The notes below the pieces were generated by a model that did no database searches, was not told where the DNA came from, and saw only the letters and a list, made by a program, of their open reading frames with translations. This document shows, piece after piece, positions 1 to 6,869 of a stretch of DNA of 7,858 nucleotides (positions within the stretch are counted from its first letter, which is position 1; every line of letters starts with the position of its first letter). Location: contig JABFXT010000157.1 in NCBI GenBank assembly GCA_013361595.1, positions 1 through 7,858 on the forward strand, given 5' to 3'. The translations under genes and the position numbers were made by a program. The DNA is from Nocardia sp. (lineage in GTDB: Bacteria; Actinomycetota; Actinomycetes; Mycobacteriales; Mycobacteriaceae).

Positions 1-312
1 GCTCTCATCGCGACCGTCGACGAACAGCAATCGGTGGGAATCCATCCTATCCAACTACCGATCGGGCCCGAGACCACCGGATCGGACAGAGAACAGGGCG
101 CGGTCAACGGTATCGGTGAGGAAGCCCATTACTACTGGTCGAAGGGCTCATCCACAGCCTATTCGTGGGTGGCCTCGGTGTACCAACTCGAGGTGCGCGA
201 TGCCAACCTGGATGTTTCCATCACGCTGCAGGTCGTCGGCGGTACCAAGGACGACCTCGCCGCTGTCGCCGAAACACAGGTACGACAGGTGATGGACGCA
301 CTCCGGAAGTAG
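1..312 (+). CDS. C-terminal part of an uncharacterised, probably exported protein (5' end outside window)
   Basis: The reading frame is open from the first base to a TAG at 310-312, so this is the 3' part (103 codons) of a gene that begins before the window. I do not recognise the family with certainty. The visible part has a GIGEEA-type loop, then alternating hydrophobic strands (LEVRDANLDVSITLQVV) and a final amphipathic helix ending QVMDALRK. That strand-helix layout is common in the C-terminal domains of small actinobacterial secreted or lipoprotein-anchored proteins, including DUF3558-like ones. No catalytic motif or membrane segment is visible. An ATG at 34 lies inside the frame, but the frame continues upstream without a stop and the first residues fit the same fold, so I treat ATG 34 as internal. 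The next gene in the same direction is a damaged DUF3558 lipoprotein starting about 160 bp downstream. Those 160 bp hold no gene; the only promoter-like element I see there is a lone TACACT at 388-393. Confidence 0.6.
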   Translation, partial: ALIATVDEQQSVGIHPIQLPIGPETTGSDREQGAVNGIGEEAHYYWSKGSSTAYSWVASVYQLEVRDANLDVSITLQVVGGTKDDLAAVAETQVRQVMDALRK

Positions 313-472
313 TAGGGCACACGTCGAACAGGCCGGAGTGCCGGACGCCGACACGGTGGCGGCGGGCCCGGCTCGCGCGGTTCTCACTACACTCCGGTGG
401 ACTCGCTGGTGGGAGTCGTCGGCCGCCGTCGTCGATTCAGCCGGCCGGACAAGTGGGGACAGTAGGTTCGTG

Positions 473-1190
473 ATGCTGCGTAGGTGCTCATTCAGAACGA
501 ACAGCCAGGGGCATCACATTCCCCGCCGGTACTTTTCGGGTGTTGTGTCGGTTGCGGCCATCGGTCTGGTCGCCGTGGTCGGCTCGGTCACCGGGTGTGC
601 GTCCTCCGAATCAGTGGTACCGGCACCCGGCTCCCCATCGAAACCGGCCATATCCACTACCGAATCGTCCGCTGCTCTCGCCCCTTCGGTCGAGGGTATC
701 GGCGTATCCGTGCCTCCGGCGGCCGGAAACGCCGTGCCCGGCGAGGTCGCATTCGACCCGTGTTTCGAAGTCGAGGATTCACTGATCGAGCGGGTGGGTT
801 TCGACCCCGGGAGCCGTCAACGGCAGGCTGCCGAAATCACCGGTAGTGCGCTCCTGACGAAGATCGGCTGCAGCTTCCGTCGGACGCGACGGTCGAGGGC
901 GAAAGAATGCCATCATGTCGCTCAACATCACCACGAGCACCGAATCGGTCGCCGATGTCGGTGGGGACAAAGACCATGAGGTTCTCGATTCCGGGCCGAT
1001 CAACGGCCGTCCCGCCGTCGTCTACCGGGTAGCCGGGACGACGTTGCCGGCGTGCGATGCTGTGGTCGAAGCGCCCGACGGGACTTTCGGCGTCACATTG
1101 ACGGCAGCTCCCGGGGCTGCCCACGCCCCGGACCCCTGCGGTGAGATCCGCGAGACCGCAACCGTATTGGCCGGCGCGCTCGATGAATGA
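473..1190 (+). pseudogene. DUF3558-family lipoprotein gene broken by a frameshift
   Basis: The N-terminal half reads from ATG 473 (a GTG at 470 is also in frame). It gives a basic n-region, a hydrophobic segment (SVAAIGLVAVVGSV) and a lipobox VTGC with Cys42, so the product would be a lipoprotein. A low-complexity Ser/Pro linker follows, then the DUF3558-type core: FDPC near residue 90, an IERVGFDP segment and KIGCSFRR. After this, around base 875, the frame departs into an Arg/His-rich nonsense tail that stops at 979. The rest of the domain resumes in another frame from about 915 (SLNITTSTESVADV, then NGRPAVVYRV, a second conserved Cys pair, and TGA at 1188-1190). A net +1 change between about 870 and 915 would join them; the third frame in this short stretch reads TVEGERMP, so two lesions are also possible. 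No homopolymer run sits there. DUF3558 lipoproteins have no established enzymatic role. It is either a true pseudogene or a sequencing error. Confidence 0.78.
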
Positions 1191-1687
1191 GACCCATGCT
1201 GTGTACAGATCCGCGCGGACCAGCTTCCTATTTGAAAGGCGACCCGTCGGGGGTCGCCCGGATCGGCCGCTATACGGATGGCCGGTGGGCGTGGTTCGGC
1301 TACCGGCTGGAGAGCACCGACACCAAGGGCGACTGGATCGGATTGTCCGAAATCGTGGTCCACGACGGCGGATTACTCGTACTCGAACGCGATAAGCTCA
1401 ACGGCCCGGACGCCGCGCTGAAGGCGATCTACCGGGTCGAGATCCCCACCGGCGGCGGGGTGGCCGAGGCGGGGAAAGCTCCCGCGGTCCTGCCGAAGAA
1501 ACTGGTCCGCGATCTGCTGCCGGATCTGCGGGCGACCAACGGTTTCGTCCAGGAGAAGGTCGAGGGGCTCACCGTCGGAGGTAACGGAAACCTGTACGTG
1601 GTCACCGATAACGACGGGCTGGACGACGCCAACGGTGAAACGGTATTCCTTGACCTCGGTCCGGCCGGGTCCGCCCTCGGCGGGTGA
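1187..1687 (+). pseudogene. 5'-truncated esterase-like / phytase-fold protein (C-terminal remnant)
   Basis: The 166-residue frame carries the C-terminal motifs of the esterase-like activity of phytase family (Phytase-like, PF13449): WIGLSEI (50-56), LVLERD (64-69), GPDAALKAIYRV (73-84), K-x-EGLTV (124-130) and VVTDNDG (138-144). Intact members are several hundred residues long with a signal peptide and a much longer beta-propeller-like N-terminal portion. Here only the last part survives and no signal peptide is present. An in-frame TGA at 1184-1186 lies immediately before ATG 1187, so the missing part is not in this frame upstream. The ATG overlaps the TGA of the DUF3558 pseudogene by 4 bp (ATGA), which resembles translational coupling but is probably fortuitous. 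Family motifs begin only about residue 23, after a short unrelated leader. I infer a deletion remnant. A recently evolved short protein is possible but unlikely, since neighbouring 5' DNA is also degenerate. Confidence 0.7.
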
Positions 1688-1720
1688 TCCGGCGTCGGAT
1701 CTCGCCGCCGGGCACGAACC

Positions 1721-1775
1721 CCGCCGCCGGAGAGGCAGCCGCCGACCGCGAGTCGGCAAACGGCCGCGGCGGCGG
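1721..1775. terminator. Candidate bidirectional terminator: nested GC-rich hairpin between convergent genes
   Basis: CCGCCGCCG at 1721-1729 is perfectly complementary to CGGCGGCGG at 1767-1775. Between them sits a smaller hairpin, GCCGAC (1741-1746) with GTCGGC (1752-1757) around a 5-base loop. The structure lies in the 110 bp between the plus-strand remnant ending at 1687 and the hydantoinase gene ending at 1798, the expected place for a shared terminator. There is no clear T-run on either strand (only TGATATTT on the plus side), and GC-rich palindromes arise easily in such DNA, so this is a candidate only. Confidence 0.35.
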
Positions 1776-1797
1776 TGATATTTCCGGCGGCATCGCG

Positions 1798-3186
1798 TCA
1801 CATGTGGAAGGCACCTCGGAAGTCCAGCGGATCCGACTGCAAGTGACGGCCGCGCGGTGTCGCGTCGACCAGCCGCCCGTCATCGACGACGACGAACCCG
1901 CCCACCAGGACCGTGACGGGTTTACCGCGGAGCCGCCGTCCTTCGTAGGGGGTGTAGTCGGTGGCCATATGCAGCTCGTCGGCCGCGACCGTCCACTCCA
2001 GTTCGGGATCCCAGAGGGCGATATCGGCGTCGGACCCCGGCATCAGCGACCCTTTTCGGGGGTAGAGGCCATTGGTGCGGGCCGGGTTCGTGGCGGTCAG
2101 CTCGACGAACCTGCTCGGTGACAACCCCGCGCCGTCGACGTAGTGGGAGAAGATGACCGGTAGCCGCATCTCGACACCTGGTAGCCCATTGGGCATATGT
2201 CGTACGTCGTGCCGGTGTGACCGCTTCTGCGCGGTGTCGTAGCAGCAGTGGTCGGACCCGATAGTGGTGATGTTCCCGGTGAACAGTTGCCGGCCCAGGT
2301 CCTCGACAGTATCGGCGGATCGCAGCGGAGGACAGCATACGAAGCGTTCCGGTTGCGGCCCGGCGTATTCGGTGTCGTCGAGAATGAGATGGTGGGCGAC
2401 TGCTTCGGTGAACGCGGTCAGCCCGCGTTTGCGGGCGTCGACGACCAGTTCGACTGCCGCCGCACTGGACTGGTGCACGAAGTAGACCGGCGCCCGCTGT
2501 GATTCGGCGATGGCGAGGATCGCCGCGACGGCCGCGGTTTCGGCGATCTCCGGCCGGGTGCGCGACATATGGGACGCGTCGATGCCGTCGGTGGCCGCCG
2601 CGAAGTTCTGTGCGTCGGTGACGATGGCGTCGGATTCGCAGTGGATCACGACCATGCCGCCGAGATCGCGAGTGGTCTGCATGGTGTTCAGGATGGTGTG
2701 TTCGTTCGCCATCGTTTCGCCGGCGTAGGTGGTGAACATCTTCACCGTGCGAATTCCGGCATCGGCCAAGGCAGCCAACTGGCCTGCGGTGGTCTCGTCC
2801 CATTCGACGACGCACGCGTGCAGTGCCGAATCGCAGAGGCCCTCGGCGGCTTTGGCGCGCTGTTGCTCGGCGGCGTCGAGCGGTTGCCCGCCCGGCCGCG
2901 GGATCGCGAAATCGACGATCGTGGTGGTGCCGCCGAAAACAGCGGCGGTGGTGCATTCGAGATAGGAGTCCAGTGAGGTGAACTCGCCGGAGGTGAAGCC
3001 GACGTGGCAGTGCGGATCCACGCCGCCGGGCATGACGAGTTTGCCGGTCGCGTCGATGATCTCCGCGGACTCGTCCACCGCGGTGCCGGGTGCGAGGACG
3101 GCTACGATCTTTCCGTCGTCGATCACCAGATCCGCCGGTGCGGCCCAATTCGATTCCACGACGGTTCCGCCGCGTACGACCTTCAT
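1798..3186 (-). CDS. Hydantoinase/dihydropyrimidinase-type cyclic amidohydrolase
   Basis: The 462-residue protein has the usual length and all catalytic marks of the cytosolic D-hydantoinase/dihydropyrimidinase family, which opens cyclic amides such as hydantoins or dihydropyrimidines to N-carbamoyl acids using two metal ions. Visible are GGVDPHCH (metal ligands His59, His61), the carboxylated lysine in VKMF (Lys149) followed by Tyr154, IHCE (His182), VHQSS (His238), the CPPLR segment (285-289), GSDH (Asp312) with DTAQK, and NGLPGVEMR (333-341), the substrate-contact loop. A metal-dependent hydrolase C-terminal sandwich (about 385-450) follows. ATG 3186 is preceded by GGAGG (3194-3198, 7-base spacing) and overlaps the stop of the upstream small gene by 4 bp, so it is the last gene of the operon. 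NGLPGVE resembles hydantoinases and phenylhydantoinases more than dihydropyrimidinases (inference). The substrate is not determined by sequence. No carbamoylase (HyuC or N-carbamoyl-D-amino acid amidase) is encoded in the window. Confidence 0.92.
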   Translation of the reverse strand: MKVVRGGTVVESNWAAPADLVIDDGKIVAVLAPGTAVDESAEIIDATGKLVMPGGVDPHCHVGFTSGEFTSLDSYLECTTAAVFGGTTTIVDFAIPRPGGQPLDAAEQQRAKAAEGLCDSALHACVVEWDETTAGQLAALADAGIRTVKMFTTYAGETMANEHTILNTMQTTRDLGGMVVIHCESDAIVTDAQNFAAATDGIDASHMSRTRPEIAETAAVAAILAIAESQRAPVYFVHQSSAAAVELVVDARKRGLTAFTEAVAHHLILDDTEYAGPQPERFVCCPPLRSADTVEDLGRQLFTGNITTIGSDHCCYDTAQKRSHRHDVRHMPNGLPGVEMRLPVIFSHYVDGAGLSPSRFVELTATNPARTNGLYPRKGSLMPGSDADIALWDPELEWTVAADELHMATDYTPYEGRRLRGKPVTVLVGGFVVVDDGRLVDATPRGRHLQSDPLDFRGAFHM

Positions 3187-3569
3187 CGCTTGCCCTCCAG
3201 ATATGCGAGCCAGCCACCGCGGTCGGTGATATCGGTGACGCCGGGTGCGTCGAGCGAGCTCTCGCGCATCCGCATGGACAGTGATCCACGGCCGTCGGCG
3301 AGTTCGATCACGCCGAGTTCGAGTTCGGCGGGTTCGCGGGGCAACAGGTGTTCGCGCAGGACGTCGTATTCGACCTCGTACAGTTCACCGGGCACCACGG
3401 CGCCGCCCGCGGCGACCGGGTGCAGACCGGGGAATTCGTCGCGGACCGAATAGAACCGATATTTCGGTGCGGTATCGACTTTGCCGAGGAAGCGCGCGTT
3501 GTTCAGCGCGTCGTTGAGAGTGCCGCCGGACATTGCCTGCCCGTTGACGAACATGGTGACTACAGCCAT
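3183..3569 (-). CDS. Stand-alone allophanate-hydrolase C-terminal-domain-like protein (gamma-glutamylcyclotransferase-like fold)
   Basis: This 128-residue protein resembles the C-terminal domain of allophanate hydrolase (AtzF/DUR1,2 type), a gamma-glutamylcyclotransferase/AIG2-like fold. It has the start FVNGQAMSGGTLNDAL (7-22), then ARFLGKVDTAPKYRFYSV (25-42), a glycine-proline-rich segment (PVAAGGAVVPGELYEVEYDV, 51-70) and a late ELELGVIELADG strand pair (82-93). In allophanate hydrolase this domain follows an amidase domain; here it is free-standing, and no amidase gene is in the window. ATG 3569 is chosen because AAAGGA lies 7 bases upstream; Met6 is an alternative. The gene lies 11 bp after the oxidoreductase and overlaps the hydantoinase start by 4 bp (ATGA), so the two are probably translationally coupled and function in one pathway. 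It may cleave or cyclise an amide/ureide intermediate, but this is inference; the chemistry of most stand-alone members is unknown to me. Confidence 0.72.
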   Translation of the reverse strand: MAVVTMFVNGQAMSGGTLNDALNNARFLGKVDTAPKYRFYSVRDEFPGLHPVAAGGAVVPGELYEVEYDVLREHLLPREPAELELGVIELADGRGSLSMRMRESSLDAPGVTDITDRGGWLAYLEGKR

Positions 3570-3580
3570 GGAGATGTCCT

Positions 3581-4690
3581 TTACTGCTTCGGGAGCCGAA
3601 CGAGGCGGGAAGGGGAGAAGGCCGATACGTCGAGCGAGGTCGCTCTGCCCAGTGCCAGAGCCGTGAGCAACTCTGCCCACAGGGGCGCGAAGGTGAACGA
3701 GTAGGTACCGCCCGCCAGGAAGATTCCGGGCGCGCCGTCGAGTCCGCCGATGACCGGCATCTCGTCGGGTGTGGTGACAACAGGCCCGGTCCACGTATCG
3801 AGTAGCGGCCCCCCGGAGAGGGCCGGCAGCAACCGGGCGACCTGGGCGAGGTTTCCCGCGGTGCTGGACTCCAGGGCGGGTGCGGCGTGGCTGGTGTGGA
3901 ACGGGCCCGCGGGCCAGCCGCCGCCGAGAACACCGACATGCTGGACCAGCACCTCGAGCGTTTTCGGGGCGGCGGCGAGCGAATGCATCTGTAGCGACGT
4001 CGGGGTCAGGTCGAGTGGCACACCGGCCAGCGCGGCGATATCGGCCATCCACGGGCCGGCGGCGTCGATGACGACGGGCGTATGCCAATTCCCCGCGGGG
4101 GTGCGGACCTCCCACCCCTCGGATGTTCGGTGCAGGGCCGTCACCGGCGTATTCGAATGCATTGTGGCGCCTTCGATGACCGCCTGTCGCAATAGCGCCG
4201 GACCTGCCATATCGGGTTCGGCGAAGCCGTCCCAGTCGCACCAGGTGGCGGCTTCGACGGTCGGGCCCAGCGTCGGCAGTGCGCGGCGCGCTTCGTCTCC
4301 GGTGAGAACCTCGGTGGGAATTCCGGCGGCGCGTTCCCAGGCGTATTTCGTGTGCAGCCGCCGGACCTGGTCTGCTGTCTCGGCGACCATGAATCCACCG
4401 CATCGAACGAGGCCGAGGTCGGGTACGGAGTCGGCGAGGTCGTCCCACAACCCACTGGTGGCCTTCTGGAGAGGAAGCAGGAGTTCGACGTCGACCGGGA
4501 TGCCCTGGCCGGGGCGGCGCGCGTGGATTGTCTGGATGTGCAGGTTTCCCGCGGTGGTCCCCGAACCCGCTGTATTCGGTACCGAACGGTCCAGGACGGC
4601 CACTCGGGACCCGGCTCGAGTGAGCGCTGTCGCGGTGGCGGCGCCGACTATTCCGGCGCCGATGACGACCGCGTCGACTTCAGACCGCAA
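3581..4690 (-). CDS. FAD-dependent oxidoreductase of the D-amino-acid/sarcosine oxidase (DAO) family
   Basis: The 369-residue soluble flavoenzyme belongs to the DAO superfamily (PF01266: DadA, sarcosine oxidase subunit beta, HcnC, D-hydroxyproline dehydrogenase), which oxidises the C-N bond of amino acids and secondary amines to imines. It shows the dinucleotide-binding GAGIVG (11-16) after a hydrophobic strand, the acidic end of the second strand (LDRS, 33-36), a SGTTAGNLH flavin loop (43-51), DAAGPW (209-214) and TPDEMPVIG (307-315). The C-terminal flavin segment reads AGGTYSFTFAP (326-336), where relatives usually have a GHG-type motif. That is unusual and may alter the flavin environment or the electron acceptor. 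No covalent-flavin site or membrane segment is apparent. The start is TTG 4690, supported by GGAGG five bases upstream; no other start precedes the GAGIVG motif. It overlaps the upstream DapA-like gene by 11 bp. The neighbours suggest an amine or cyclic amino-acid derivative as substrate (inference). Confidence 0.88.
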   Translation of the reverse strand: MRSEVDAVVIGAGIVGAATATALTRAGSRVAVLDRSVPNTAGSGTTAGNLHIQTIHARRPGQGIPVDVELLLPLQKATSGLWDDLADSVPDLGLVRCGGFMVAETADQVRRLHTKYAWERAAGIPTEVLTGDEARRALPTLGPTVEAATWCDWDGFAEPDMAGPALLRQAVIEGATMHSNTPVTALHRTSEGWEVRTPAGNWHTPVVIDAAGPWMADIAALAGVPLDLTPTSLQMHSLAAAPKTLEVLVQHVGVLGGGWPAGPFHTSHAAPALESSTAGNLAQVARLLPALSGGPLLDTWTGPVVTTPDEMPVIGGLDGAPGIFLAGGTYSFTFAPLWAELLTALALGRATSLDVSAFSPSRLVRLPKQ

Positions 4691-5645
4691 CGTCGCCTCC
4701 CGGCACGCGTGCCGACGCCTCGGCGATACCGGAGTCGTCGATGATCTTCTGAAGTTCCGCCAGGACCGAAGCGTCGGTCACGGGTAGCAGCGGTTCACGT
4801 ACCGCGCCGCCCGGTTGGCCCAACAAGTTCATCACCGCTTTCAGCTGCGGAATGGGCGAGGCGAATACGCCGCTGTAGTCACCGTTGATGAGTCGCCCGG
4901 ACAATGCGCGATACCGGTCGACCGCGGTGCGGGCGGCTTCGGCGTCGCCCGCGGCCACCGCGCGATAGAACGGCACGGCGAACGGTGCTCCGACGCCGCC
5001 GCCGTCGATATTGCCGTCACCTCCCAACTCGAGCAGTGTCGCGAGCCCACGCCGGTGCAGGAAACTGCCGAAGACGCGGACCTTGTCGGCCACCTCCTCG
5101 ACGGTGTCCAGCATCGACAGCCAGTTTCCGGTGCTGTCCGTGATAGCGACGACAGTGGCGAGGTCGGCCAGCCGGGAGAACAGTCCCGGGCTGGTGCCCA
5201 TATCGACGGCGACACCGCGGGGCCAGTTGTAGACCATGAACGGCAGCGAGGTCGCGGTGGAGACGGTGTCGAAGAAGCGCACCGTCTCCTCCGGGGAGGT
5301 GTGGACATACGGGGGCGGGGTGGCGAGCACACCGTCGGCGCCGGCCGCGGCCGCGTGCACTGCCAATGCCGATGATTGCCGGGCGGTGTACGCGGTGACT
5401 CCGATGACCACCGGGAATCGGCCGGCCACCGCGTCGACGGCCGCCTCGGCTACGGTCCGGCGTTCGCCGTCGGTCTGACTGAACCATTCCCCGGTGCTGC
5501 CGTTGACGAGGACCCCGTGTACCCCGAAGCCGGCGTAGAGCTCCATCAGCGATGCGAGTGCGTCCGTGTCGAGGGCACCGGAGTCGGTGAACGGGGTGGG
5601 GGCCGCGGGCCAGTATCCGGACCACGAGACGTCGTCGCGATTCAT
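4680..5645 (-). CDS. DapA/NanA-superfamily (dihydrodipicolinate synthase-like) protein lacking the Schiff-base lysine
   Basis: The 321-residue protein is a TIM-barrel member of the class I pyruvate-aldolase-like family (DapA, N-acetylneuraminate lyase, KDG dehydratase, Pyr4H2C deaminase), slightly longer than typical (about 290-310). It has the family start YWPAAPTPF (11-19), the substrate carboxylate loop GSTGEW (49-54), ATPPPY (108-113) and the tyrosine in MVYNWP (Tyr139). The strand-6 motif that normally reads IKDSSG reads AITDSTGNW here, with Thr169 (ACG) in place of the lysine that forms the Schiff base. The conserved late G.x.G..N..P region is altered to GNIDGGGVGAPF (211-222). The usual chemistry is therefore not expected, and it may be a non-Schiff-base hydratase/lyase, a binding protein or an inactive paralogue. 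ATG 5645 has GAAAGG 7 bases upstream. It is the first gene of the four-gene operon, divergent from the LacI-type regulator and under the predicted operator. Confidence 0.85.
   Translation of the reverse strand: MNRDDVSWSGYWPAAPTPFTDSGALDTDALASLMELYAGFGVHGVLVNGSTGEWFSQTDGERRTVAEAAVDAVAGRFPVVIGVTAYTARQSSALAVHAAAAGADGVLATPPPYVHTSPEETVRFFDTVSTATSLPFMVYNWPRGVAVDMGTSPGLFSRLADLATVVAITDSTGNWLSMLDTVEEVADKVRVFGSFLHRRGLATLLELGGDGNIDGGGVGAPFAVPFYRAVAAGDAEAARTAVDRYRALSGRLINGDYSGVFASPIPQLKAVMNLLGQPGGAVREPLLPVTDASVLAELQKIIDDSGIAEASARVPGGDVAV
4696..4700 (-). promoter_or_regulatory. Strong ribosome binding site that fixes the TTG start of the oxidoreductase
   Basis: On the minus strand the sequence reads GGAGG, five bases (CGACG), then TTG. 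The site lies inside the last codons of the DapA-like gene, whose TGA is at 4680-4682. It supports TTG 4690 as the start codon, since no ATG or GTG is available before the essential flavin-binding motif. Confidence 0.75.
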
Positions 5646-5698
5646 GGTGATGCCTTTCGAGCGGAAATTTCGCCGGAGTTGATCGTTTGCCGACCAGA

Positions 5699-5716
5699 TA
5701 TGGGATCGATTGCATA
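5699..5716 (-). promoter_or_regulatory. Predicted LacI-family operator, operon side
   Basis: The plus-strand sequence TATGGGATCGATTGCATA is an imperfect palindrome with 7 of 9 matching positions per half and a central CG, the form expected for a LacI-family operator. Bases 5700-5716 are the exact reverse complement of 6936-6952. It overlaps the predicted start of transcription of the DapA-like operon and lies 107 bp before the regulator gene, so it could also allow autoregulation. A weaker related site, GCAAACGATC on the minus strand (5681-5690), lies 23 bp further into the operon leader. Confidence 0.75.
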
Positions 5717-5745
5717 GACTGCCGTCGAGCGACCATCGCCGTCAA
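5716..5745 (-). promoter_or_regulatory. Predicted promoter of the catabolic operon
   Basis: Reading the minus strand, TTGACG (5740-5745) is followed after 18 bases by CAGTCT (5716-5721), whose last base begins the 18 bp operator. The same TTGACG and a CACTCT appear in the same relation to the same operator before the binding-protein gene, which is the main reason to believe it. The -10 element is a poor match on its own. Confidence 0.42.
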
Positions 5746-5822
5746 GACCGGAAACCTGGTTGTAACGATGGCGGGGTCGAATATCGGTTGTCCGGAAACG
5801 GAATCGAGAGCAAGAGGTGTAG

Positions 5823-6869
5823 ATGGCGGTCACTTTGATCGATGTGGCGGTCGCCGCGGGCGTATCGCGTAGTACCGCGTCACGGGCGTTGAGCGGGTCC
5901 ACCCTGATCTCGGCGGAAACGCGAGTCGCGGTGGAAAATGCCGCCCGCCGCCTGGGTTATCGGCGCAACCGCGCGGCGAGTTCGCTGCGGTCCAACCGAT
6001 CACACCTGATCGGGTTGGTGCTGAACAACCTGCTGAACGCGTCGTTCCACACTGTTGCGGAGGTGGTGCAGAAAAGGGCTTCGGCCAGCGGTTTCCAGGT
6101 GATTCTGTGTATCACCGATGCCGATCCGGCCCGGGAGGACGATGTACTGGCGATGCTCGGTGAGCATGGTGTGGACGGCACGATCGTCATCGGGAGCGGG
6201 CGCAGCGCGGCCGCGTCGAACACCTTGCTGGCGCAGGGTCGCGCGGTGGTGAACCTTATCAGGTCGGTCCAGGGCAGCAAGGCTCCCGCGGTGCTCGCCG
6301 ATGATCTCGACGGCGCCCGGGACGCCACCGCGCACCTGCTGGCGCTGGGGCACCGGCGCATCGGCTACATAGGCGGCACTCCCGACGCGACATCGGGCCG
6401 CGAACGATTCGAGGGTTACCGGCTCGCGCTGGCGACCGAGGGGGTCGAAGTGGATCCCGATCTCGTGCGGAAAGGGCCGTTCACCACGGAATTCGGCGCG
6501 GAGGCGGTGAACTCCCTGCTCGACGAGCAGCGCGGTATGACCGCCCTGTACGCGGCCAACCACGAAGCGGTGTTCGGAATCCTGCCCGCATTGTCGGCAC
6601 GCGGTGTATCCATACCCGGCGAATTGTCGCTGGTCTGCCATGAGGATATGCCGTGGCTGGCGATGTGGCGGCCGGCGATCACCGTGGTCGACAACGGCGC
6701 TGTTCAGCTGGCCAATGTGGCGATGGATCTACTCTTCCAGCAGATCAACGACGCGGCCGAACCGGACGGACGGACCTATCGGATCGGTGCGCGATTGATC
6801 GAACGTGAATCATGCCGTCCCCGCGACGGAATCCACGCGCTTTCCCCGGTCGACCGCTCCTCTGGTTAA
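5823..6869 (+). CDS. LacI-family transcriptional regulator, probable local repressor
   Basis: The 348-residue protein has the full LacI/GalR layout. A helix-turn-helix is at residues 4-24 (LIDVAVAAGVSRSTASRALSG), a third helix and hinge run to about 58 with the leucine (Leu55) that intercalates in the minor groove in this family, and a periplasmic-binding-protein-like sensor domain follows (about 60-335: HLIGLVLNN, GVDGTIVIGS, HRRIGYIGG at 177-185, RERFEGYRLAL at 193-203). The length is normal. ATG 5823 has AAGAGG five bases upstream. It is divergent from the catabolic operon and codirectional with the binding-protein gene downstream. Two copies of one 17 bp near-palindrome, one before each target, fit its binding site. 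The effector is unknown, probably the imported compound or a product of it. Its own promoter is unclear: TTGTAA (5760-5765) with a weak TATCGG 16 bases later is the best candidate. Confidence 0.93.
   Translation: MAVTLIDVAVAAGVSRSTASRALSGSTLISAETRVAVENAARRLGYRRNRAASSLRSNRSHLIGLVLNNLLNASFHTVAEVVQKRASASGFQVILCITDADPAREDDVLAMLGEHGVDGTIVIGSGRSAAASNTLLAQGRAVVNLIRSVQGSKAPAVLADDLDGARDATAHLLALGHRRIGYIGGTPDATSGRERFEGYRLALATEGVEVDPDLVRKGPFTTEFGAEAVNSLLDEQRGMTALYAANHEAVFGILPALSARGVSIPGELSLVCHEDMPWLAMWRPAITVVDNGAVQLANVAMDLLFQQINDAAEPDGRTYRIGARLIERESCRPRDGIHALSPVDRSSG

Noticed and set aside
338..472. Earlier start (ATG 338) for the DUF3558 protein
   Set aside because: It would put about 45 extra residues before the basic n-region and the lipobox, which is incompatible with a signal peptide. 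The start at 473 places Cys42 in a usable lipoprotein signal.
1922..3289. A 455-codon minus-strand open frame rich in Arg and His overlapping the hydantoinase
   Set aside because: It lies in a different frame of the hydantoinase gene, which has every catalytic motif. The Arg/His-rich composition is typical of an out-of-frame reading of GC-rich coding DNA.
3570..4448. N-terminal extension of the small allophanate-hydrolase-like protein into a 421-residue protein
   Set aside because: The extension is an out-of-frame reading of the oxidoreductase. ATG 3569 has a good ribosome binding site and starts at the recognisable domain.
3750..4787. A 345-codon plus-strand open frame opposite the oxidoreductase
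   Set aside because: It is antisense to a clearly recognisable flavoenzyme, Ser/Arg/Pro-rich and without family motifs, so it is a shadow frame.
5731..5772. CCATCG...CGATGG inverted repeat in the divergent intergenic region
   Set aside because: The arms are only 6 bp with a long spacer. Such pairs are expected by chance, and there is no second copy near the binding-protein promoter.
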